From Sparassis latifolia (lineage: Eukaryota; Basidiomycota; Agaricomycetes; Polyporales; Sparassidaceae), in contig CM031558.1 of assembly GCA_018466975.1 (NCBI GenBank), positions 372,001 to 436,000 of the forward strand: a stretch of 64,000 nucleotides of DNA. The letters are read 5' to 3'. The position numbers were made by a program, and so were the translations under genes. Positions 56,345 to 64,000 of the stretch are shown piece by piece. Each line of letters begins with the position of its first letter. The first letter of the stretch is position 1. The notes under the pieces were generated by a model that was not told where the DNA came from, searched no databases, and was given only the letters and a program-made list of their open reading frames with translations.

Positions 56345-58581
56345 CTACGCCGTCGAGTTCTTGGGAGGCCCAACGACAGTGAGCTTAGTCTTGCTGAGCA
56401 TGCTGATTGTTTCATCGGAAAGCTGCAAGTGAGCTTTGACCAACTCCGGCGGTGTCAATGCCAACCACTGAATGACGAAATCAGAAGATGAAGTGGAGTC
56501 GAATACCAACTCACGCACCTGGTTCAAGCTGATATCTTGGTAGCGGTCTAGAGCAAAACAATTAGTCAAGGTGCACGCTGATGCTCCCACAGCACTTACC
56601 CGTGTTAAAGATCTCAAGGTAATGCAGCGTGTCATTCCCGATGTTCTCGACGTAATGACCTAGGAAAGGCGTCATCACGCCGCGTCGACGAATATTACCG
56701 GATTACAAATGCTCACCATACGAAGCGGGGACGAAGCCGATATCTCCAGCCTGATCAGAGACACGTGAGCCGAAATGATACGGAATACGCTAAGTTATTC
56801 AAAATCTACCTGAAAGTTGTATGTGTTGGCGGTTGCGCTGGATGCGAAGAGCGTAACTCGCGCATTACCGGAACTATGTAGAGTGTAAGGTGTATGAAAT
56901 TAGGGAAAAGTTTCCGACACATACAGAAAGTAAGCCCATTCGTCTTGAGTAGGATGCCACTGACGTGACTATCAGATCTGTGTCGACCAAGAATCACAGA
57001 AGACCTACGTGCATCTCCCTGTATGAAATTAAGTCAGGAAGCGACTTAATCGATGCGAACAGCTGACGGACCTCATGCCTCCAGGTTCGACGGTCACTTC
57101 AGCAACGGCAATAGAAGTTGCCACCTGGAATATGGTAGAGTCGGCAATCTTAACAGTACCCCCCTGCAACTGAGTTGGTGCCATCTGCGAGAGCGCAAAG
57201 GTGAATGGGCTCGGAACTTGTCCCTGTGGATCCTCAACAAGATTCTCGGCATCAGGAGCGGGATCAGCTGCAGAGATCGTTACGTTTACAGTGGGAAAGG
57301 ATAGGATGTGAACCTACGGCCAGGGAAAATGTAGAGCTGCTCGGCAGGTATATGATCGAAAGCAGCCATACTAATACCGAAGTTTTTGGCTATGACTTCT
57401 TTCGGCACGTGGGCCATCCAGTCGGTCACCTACTTCGCGGTCAATAGACACCGGATTAACCTGTTCCGTTCAAACTCGCCTGGAATGTGGAATCCTCGCT
57501 GAAATCTCCGTTATCGAACACCTGTCATAGCAATATCTCAAAGCAATATCTCAAGAACGGTAGTGCCTAACGTACAAGGAGAAATTCGGCGCCTGCGGCG
57601 GTCTCGTTCGTGGCTTGAAGACTGTGCGGAATCCCGGGCGGGAAATACCAGAGATCACCGGTGTTCTGTACCAAGTCTCGGTCATATTGAACAAATTCGA
57701 GTTGTACGACACCGCGTACCGCCGTCCCGAGATAATTCTGACCGTTGGTATCCACAGATGTGACTTGAACGGCACCCTAAGGAGGAAGTGATCGTTTCGA
57801 GGGTACTTGGCCAGCACGACACTTGACTGCTTACACTCAGAACGTAGGCCCACTGGACCACGATCAATATCAGAATTGAATTGGGAGATGTGAAACTGAC
57901 TCACTTCCGCTGTCGTGTGCCAATGCAATTCACTGAACGCGAACTGTCATGAAGGCCATCCTATAAAGGGCTGTACAACATACCGGATTGCACCTGCTTC
58001 CAGACGCATATCGACGCCGGCCATAGCTGAAAACATGTTAACTGTATGCTTCAAGCTACTCGACTAATGTAGAGATAATTACAAGTAGCGATCGGCATGA
58101 CCTGAACTACGCTGGGTTAATCCTAACAATATCAAATATTTACAATTTAACACTCACTGTTCTGTTGTCGAGCCCATCCACCAGTCTGCATGCGGTTTTT
58201 GCTCAAGCTGAATGGCCACTTGACATTTGGACTGTCCTCGGAGATGTGTCAGACGACTATCAAGACGTTTTCAAACACCTACATTAAGCCAGAATCGGTG
58301 GTAGGAGGCGCCAAAAGATCCGGGTTTTGATCTTCAAGCGGGATGTTGGTCTGAGCGATGATGGTGGCACCAAGAGTGCCACGAATAGGCTCGGGATTTG
58401 CATCAGTGTCGGGTACCCATTCGACATAGTTGGGATCGTCGATCGCCAGAGGAACAGTTTCGCTAGGTTCAGCTGCAGATGAGACTGCTGTCCCCGACGC
58501 TGCAATGCTGTTGGCTGGAGCGGCGACAGCAAGAGAGGATAGAACGATAGCGCAAAAGACGGAGACGAACAGACGACTCAT
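56345..58581 (-). CDS. Oxalate decarboxylase, secreted bicupin
   Basis: Mn-dependent bicupin converting oxalate to formate and CO2, used by wood-rot fungi to control secreted oxalate. The ATG at 58581 opens MSRLFVSVFCAIVLSSLAVAAP, a clear signal peptide. First cupin: ELHWHTTAEWAYVL supplies the His-x-His-x5-Glu metal ligands, then GDLWYFPPGIPHSLQA and the lid segment DNGDFSEDSTF. The link VTDWMAHVPKEVIAKNFG leads to the second cupin, whose GMREMHWHPTQDEWAYF ligands are assembled from three exons including a 10-nt micro-exon at 57009-57018. The end reads DRYQDISLNQWLALTPPEL to the stop at 56345. More than a dozen short introns; one, after DSTFQ near 57485, has a GC donor. All metal ligands are present. 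Confidence 0.9.
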
Positions 58582-58621
58582 TTTAACCCGACAGTCACTC
58601 AGCTGTTCAAGGGGATAGAGC

Positions 58622-58628
58622 ATTTATA
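58622..58628 (-). promoter_or_regulatory. Possible TATA box of oxalate decarboxylase
   Basis: TATAAAT on the minus strand, 41-47 nt upstream of the ATG at 58581. This would give a very short 5' leader, so the start of transcription should be checked; motif and position only. Confidence 0.35.
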
Positions 58629-60712
58629 CTTCTGCCTGGCCACATATCCAAAAAATCGGCAGCGAGTACTGGAACATAAACTTTCTTGAAGGAGTTCTCG
58701 GGGACTGCGTTCGTGCCGACTAATGAGGCGAGGGAATCTTCGGAACGTGTAGAACCATGCTGGCTTACCCAATATTTCATTCGCGTTGTAGCTATTCTTG
58801 CACCGGGTGCATACTTTCTTCAGTACCTTGTCCTCCGCGGACATTTGAGTCTTCCCTGATCCGCCTACATTCCTGGATCTAGACCTCGAAGAAGATTTGG
58901 CATGCCGATATCCCGGAGTTGTTCTCAGGACGTCGTACAGTGTGCGATGGACTCGGAGCACTGTAATCATTCACGAGGTACCTACCAAACTGGTAAGGTT
59001 CGGCGGTTCAGCGAGTGATTATTTGCGAGCCCGACCTTTGCCCGAAGAAATTGTCACATCTACATCGGCGAGGAACGGAATAGACACTGAGGATACTTAC
59101 CCCGACTGCGCATCGTGTTGAGAGCTCACTGGTTATTTTTGGCGTATGAGCTTCTGTGGCAACAATAGCTCTGACTAAGCGCTCGCGAAGCGTCCACAGT
59201 AATCTTTGACTGTGTAGACCTTCACGTTCAGACAACGTTTAATAGCATCAGTCGTACCTTGGATATAGAGAGGCTGGAAATTCCGTACCCGTAGATACTA
59301 GTTCAAGACAAGTGCATGTGCGCGAAGGTCAGGTGCGACTCAAAACCGCTTAGTCCTCGAATATGCCCGAGCTCGCGAAAGACTGGCGCTGAACCAGTGA
59401 TGATGCTGTCATCGCACAGGGATTTAGAAACGGCGCGTGCCATTGCGCACAGCTCGGAAGAGGACGGACGGCTTATCCTGGCCGCGTTTGGAGGCAGCTT
59501 ATTTTCAGCCCAACACATGTCAATCCGAACCATCAAGTCATAAGATGCACTCGCCTGATTTGTGCGCCATGTCCAGTCTGGAGGACACCATACCCAAAGT
59601 CATTTGGTGCAACGCAAACGCCCTGCCTGCCTGACAGATTTAGCTCATAGACCCAGTAGATGTCAAGCTGGTAATGTCCGGCCTATGATAGGTGCATTAA
59701 TGTTGTGTGTTATGAGTCATCTGCGCACCCATCCATACCAACCTCTTGTAGCAACGATTTCGCAGGACGTGCACTGCACGTGTGAAGACGAGGGGTGGAT
59801 CGCATGCAGAGATGTAATTTGGGCCCTGCTTGTGGAGATGAACGGAAACCCATGCACCCATGCGGAGATGACAGTGTCCGCCAGAGTCATACCGCTCATC
59901 AGGCTAATGTTGGACCACGGACGGACTCAACCAAGTGGAGTCAACCTCTTGAAACGGAGTTGCGCTTCCGCTCAAGCGCACTATTCCGGTCTGACACGAA
60001 GAAAGTGGTGCTCCGCTAGATGTTGCGTAATTTTGGAGAGGCGTAGTAGTGCATGACGGAAGTGAGTAAAGCGCTCGCGCCAACATTAGAACCTACAAAG
60101 TTGCCGATCGGTGCCGTCATTCGTTAGAATACTCATGCCTACGGATGAATAGACTAAGAAGGTAGCACATATAGTTAAAGTCTGCCCAAAGAAGGATTAC
60201 ATTTGCCTGGACAGTCGATATAGACTATGATTCCGTTCTTGATCACGGAGAAGTCCCTTGATACCAGTAAACAACTTCCTGAGATGGGCCAAGGCGGAAA
60301 TTGACCGACGTGGACAGCCTGCACATAGTTCGCCTTCAGCATCGCGCTGACCGAGAAGAGAGCTCTCACCGGATGCCTGGTCTATTTTGAGGACTCCCGC
60401 ATCATAGCATGGAACAGGCATAGAAGACGCACACTCTGAGGCTCAGATGACACCAAGAAGAACTTCCGCGTACGCAGATCTGACCACTGGAGTCCAGAGT
60501 CTTGAAGATCAGAACACAGATGTATTCGGACGTATACGGAATGACGTCGCGAACGACCCATCAGAAAGAACAACTACGAATGTTCGCAACGAGATCCTCA
60601 AGACCAATCTGCATGGACGCTGCGTATCATGGATACGCACCTCAGTACAGGCACAGGGGCCTGCCTGTACTTGCAGGGGTCTTGAGAGAGTAAGTAGGAG
60701 GCTGGGGCTTAT
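58629..60712. other. Gene-poor region, no supported gene
   Basis: Two kb with overlapping short frames. Minus-strand frames at 58599-58970 (VCTRCKNSYNANEILG) and 59303-59536 (AARISRPSSSELCAMARAV), and 60175-60369 (VIKNGIIVYIDCPG), look weakly protein-like but cannot be joined in phase and match no family I know. Could be a decayed gene. No tRNA or other RNA gene seen. Confidence 0.35.
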
Positions 60713-61372
60713 TCAACACGACAAAACCTTAACACGACCACCTTTCTCCAGTATTCGCACCGTCTGGCCGACGTCAGCAAACCAACTGATACCCTTGTCT
60801 GAACCATTCCGTCCAGGAGTAAGAAGGAACTCCAACCTCATGAGGGAAGACTTGTATGGAAGAGCTTGGACGTGAAGATGCAAGTGGCTGACAGAATTAA
60901 ATGGAGGAACATGAAAGCCGAGTCTGCCTTGCAGTTCAGCCAGTGAAGAACACAAGAAGACGGGTAGAAACTCACCGACGATCCGAGGCAGGTACATCCA
61001 AATCTTCCAAAACACGATGACCTATCCATTCCATCTCTCTGACTACAGAACGTAGTTGAGTAGTCATTCGTCGGTCGGCAATACACGATCACGGACCCAT
61101 GTCGGCGTCGGCTTTCGTTAAGCACTTGACACTTTCTACAAAATGGCGTGCATAAGTAAAACGTTAGGTATCTGGCAGATGTGAACACTGACCAATGTGT
61201 CGTTTAGGAATAACCTGGAAATGTTGGACGGTCGCAGGTCTGTTATCTTTGAAAACGGTATACGTATCATTCTGTGTGACTGGCTCGAAAGGAACACTAA
61301 AAGAAAGCACGAAGCGTGTTTTACCTCCCACACAACGTCAAATCCATTCTCCGGCGTGGCATGGCAGAACAT
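60713..61372 (-). CDS. HIT-domain protein (HINT3/aprataxin-like)
   Basis: Histidine-triad hydrolase of the kind that cleaves adenylated nucleotides or AMP-lysine. Exons read CMFCHATPENGFDVVWE, NDTYTVFKDNRPATVQHFQVIPKRHI, ESVKCLTKADADMVREMEWIGHRVL, then LGFHVPPFNSVSHLHLHVQALP. The last contains the catalytic HxHxH (HLHLHV). The C-terminal GISWFADVGQTVRILEKGGR is typical of the fungal HINT3-like group. Introns are short and all junctions can be made in phase. The N-terminal start is uncertain: MFC at about 61345 is the first good ATG, and an upstream coding exon may exist since the open frame runs back without an ATG. Likely nuclear or cytosolic. Confidence 0.78.
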
Positions 61373-61792
61373 ACAACGGCTGCTGAGGTTGTCTAGTTTG
61401 AAAGCAGTGTCATCGATTCTTCCTAGTATTGCCAGGAGTGGGTTTCAGAGACATTCGTTAGACAATGAGATTCCCAAGCGCAACTGATCTTCTTTCCACG
61501 TGTAAGATCGTAGTTCAGCATAGAAAACCAGGGTAGGATGAATGTGAAGGATCAACGAGTTTGATTCACTTTCGTATGGTTGAGCTCAAGCCGCAACGTG
61601 TTTTCCGTTTTGGGAACCAATAGTTACCACGTGGCCAGCAGTTACCATAGACGCTCGTCTCTCGCATTCGCCTCCGCGCCCACCCCCGGCCGACATACCC
61701 TATGTCTCTCATCACATAGAAGGTCGCTGTGGAATTCGATCTTATTGAATTACTTCTTGCATATATTCATCGTCGGCTACACTCCAAGGACC
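61373..61792. other. Divergent promoter region, HIT and Ubp8-like genes
   Basis: About 420 nt between a minus-strand and a plus-strand gene. Probable shared promoter; a frame from 61580 runs into the Ubp8-like gene but starts before its better ATG at 61793. No TATA box noted. Confidence 0.4.
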
Positions 61793-64000
61793 ATGGAGGG
61801 AAGTGGATGTCCTCATATTTCCTTCACCTTAGCGAATACGGCAGAAGAAACAGCAATATTCCGAAAATACAAAAGGATTATCTCATGGGATTCACAGCGC
61901 AGACATGATGCGATACGCCCTGCAAAGCGGCGAAAGGTGGGTATTGACGTTACTGTGGTTCCAGGCGGAATAGATGATGGTTTGTGTTACACACAGACAG
62001 CAGTGCCTGCCTGTGGCACTTGCGAAGCTGCACTCTCACGTCCAGTAGTGTGCTTAAATTGCTCATATTCCGGATGCTGGCCGAAAGCACATGCCAAGCA
62101 GCATCTCCAGGAGACTAACCACAAATTCTGTTCGTATATTTCCTTGAGAGTGAGGGCACTTTGTCAGCTCGGTGTACTGGTGGCATACCGATGTCTTTCC
62201 GCAACTACTTCCCTGAGAGATGACTGACTATTGCTCTGCAGGTGTCGACGCTAAGACTGGATCCGTCTATTGTTCGGAATGCAATGATTTTGTGTACGAT
62301 AGCCGCATCAGTCATGCGTATTTCTCCGCAGCTATAGCGGCGGAAGAGAGGAATACTTCCTTTCAAGGTACCAGCATTTTGAGGCACTGGCAGCGAACTC
62401 CCCTTTCAGTGATTTTCACATCTCGCAGTCGACAAAAAATCCCGCGAACCATTTCAAGCCTGGATGCCCAATGAACAAGAAACGGCGATGCTTAGACAGA
62501 CCGACAATCTTTCATGTCAAGGTGCGCGCATTATTACTCTTACTGGGGATGAGTTCAACACATCAGGCATATGATGGGTGTCCGAAGGTCGACGAGGTCT
62601 CCTGAATCTTGGTCAGACGTGCTTCCTAAACGTGATCCTCCAATCCTTTGTGGCCAACCCGCTACTCCGGAACTACTTCTTGAGCGACAAACACAACCAA
62701 AAACTGTGTAAGACGAAGGATTGCACTTGCTGTGAGATGGATAAGCTGTTTACGGAGGTGGGTTACAGATACCTTATCCGCCGTATGATTGCCAGCTACA
62801 GTAAGACCCACTAGATATTTTCGGAGAACACGACACCATATGGCCCAACTAGCTTCCTCGCCACGACATGGCGCGCTTCATCGGAGTTATCAGGATATGC
62901 ACAGCAAGACGCGCATGAATTCTTCATAGCTGCACTTAATCAAATCCACGCGACTTCCCGGGGTTCAACGATATTCCAATGCATTTGCATCATACATTCG
63001 ACGTTCGCTGGCCTTCTCCAAAGCGACGTCAAATGTGAACGATGCGGGAATGTCACGACGACGACCGATCCGATGCTTGACATCAGTCTCGATCTCAAGG
63101 ATAAGGACAAGGGTAGCACGGCTGTCGGACAACAAGTGACTCTTGCCTCGTGTCTCAAGAAGTACGGTATCTCACCACGACGTCCATGCTGCCGCTCATA
63201 ACGTTAATGCAGGTTCACCCAACCGGAAAGGCTAGGGCCCAACGAGTACAGTTGTGCGAAGTGTGAGAAAGCTTCTCATGTGCGTTCTTTTGTGCGCGCC
63301 TCGTCGACTTGCTGGAGACAATTGTTTATCCAGGAATGCAGTAAACGATTGAGCATCCGGAAACTACCGCCGGTGCTCAGCTTTCAGTTCAAGGTCGGTA
63401 CAAGAGCCTGTCTCAATCCCTGCTTACGCGTATACGTCTCTCAGCGCTTTGAGCACAAGTCCGGAGATAAGACCACCGCTCACAAGATCGAGGCTCCTGT
63501 GCGTATCCCAGCGAGCTTGAACATGGCGCCATATACCAGCCTCGTCATGGACACAAAAAGTGAAGAAGGGAAGGGAAGCGGAATGGGCCACTCCACTTCT
63601 TTTCCGTGAGTGCCTTCTTCACTTCTCGTTTACTCTATCGCTGATCAGGATGTGCGGTGCACCATGCACTGCCGTGGCTGCCGGCCACCAGACATATTGG
63701 GCCCGAGGCGTTGTACGAGTACGAGCTGTTTTCCGTGGTGTGCCACGAAGGTCAAATAGACAACGGGCACTACACGTGTTACGCGCGTTCCCAGGACGAG
63801 GTACGTACACCCTTCTCTCACGAATGGTGGCAATTGTGCATGTCTCTCACCTTCCGGATAGTGGTACCGGTTCGACGACGATAAGTAAGTATCTTCGTCA
63901 AGGGGCCGCCGGATCTGCGTGCTGACGGATCTCCTCATCCATCTCAGAGTCACGCATTCGAGTCTTGGGGCATGCCTCAACTCGCAGGCGTATATGTGTT
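61793..64000 (+). CDS. Ubiquitin-specific protease, Ubp8/USP22-like (3' end outside window)
   Basis: Deubiquitinase of the SAGA module that removes ubiquitin from histone H2B in the nucleus. The ATG at 61793 (MEGSGCPHISFTLANT) in ACCATGG context was chosen. An N-terminal zinc-finger UBP domain follows (ACGTCEAALSRPVVCLNC, HLQETNHKFC, GSVYCSECNDFVYD), residues about 70-150. The protease core starts at RGLLNLGQTCFLNVILQSF with the catalytic Cys, then SGYAQQDAHEFFIAALNQI, CERCGNVTTTTDPMLDISLD (zinc-binding finger), PERLGPNEYSCAKC, and CHEGQIDNGHYTCYARSQDE with the catalytic His, followed by WYRFDDDKVTHS. The frame runs to base 64000 in SLGACLNSQAYVC, so only a few residues are lacking. The stop TGA near 62575 is inside an intron (62521-62587). 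Confidence 0.87.

Noticed and set aside
62575..62577. In-frame TGA in the Ubp8-like gene as a pseudogene signal
   Set aside because: It lies in a 67-nt intron with GT...AG borders; splicing restores GR-RGLLNLGQTCF.

Overview
The window is nuclear DNA of a filamentous basidiomycete, most likely a wood-decay agaricomycete. Genes are split by many short introns of about 50-60 nt with GT...AG borders. The products have fungal architectures: Srs2 helicase, aquaporin with an NPN/NTA pore, sugar porter, F-box/leucine-rich protein, and a bicupin oxalate decarboxylase typical of wood-rotting fungi. No rRNA or tRNA gene was recognised. Exon models were built by eye from reading frame, splice motifs and family motifs.

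Layout. 0-1.7 kb: 3' part of an FAD monooxygenase (minus). 4.5-6.7 kb: an intact conserved fungal gene divergent from a decayed nucleotidyltransferase-like pseudogene. 6.7-12 kb: gene-poor. 12.1-19.1 kb: a nearly complete non-LTR retrotransposon (coiled-coil ORF, zinc-knuckle gag-like ORF, endonuclease-RT-RNase H pol, poly(A)), next to a CpG-depleted relic. 21.4-29.2 kb: sugar porter, Srs2-like helicase, HSP20-like protein. 30.4-34.8 kb (minus): a disordered serine-rich protein and an F-box protein. 35.2-37.5 kb (plus): mitochondrial GGQ-type peptidyl-tRNA hydrolase and an aquaporin. 37.8-39 kb (minus): a noncoding host gene whose introns carry box C/D snoRNAs, divergent from an ABHD11-like hydrolase (39.1-40.5 kb). 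40.7-42.6 kb: a membrane-anchored disordered protein. 43.0-43.5 kb: a MITE-like element. 44.5-55.8 kb: a tandem pair of very large, mostly disordered proteins that share an N-terminal module and intron positions; I recognise no described family. 56.3-58.6 kb: oxalate decarboxylase (minus). 60.7-61.4 kb: HIT protein (minus). 61.8 kb to the end: a Ubp8/USP22-like deubiquitinase, cut by the window edge.

The genes do not form one pathway. The most notable items are the intron-nested snoRNA cluster, whose guide elements match conserved rRNA and put snR78-like and snR77-like guides side by side as in the yeast cluster; the tandem giant-protein paralogs; and a retrotransposon whose four pol stops are all TGA and all explainable as CGA to TGA changes.
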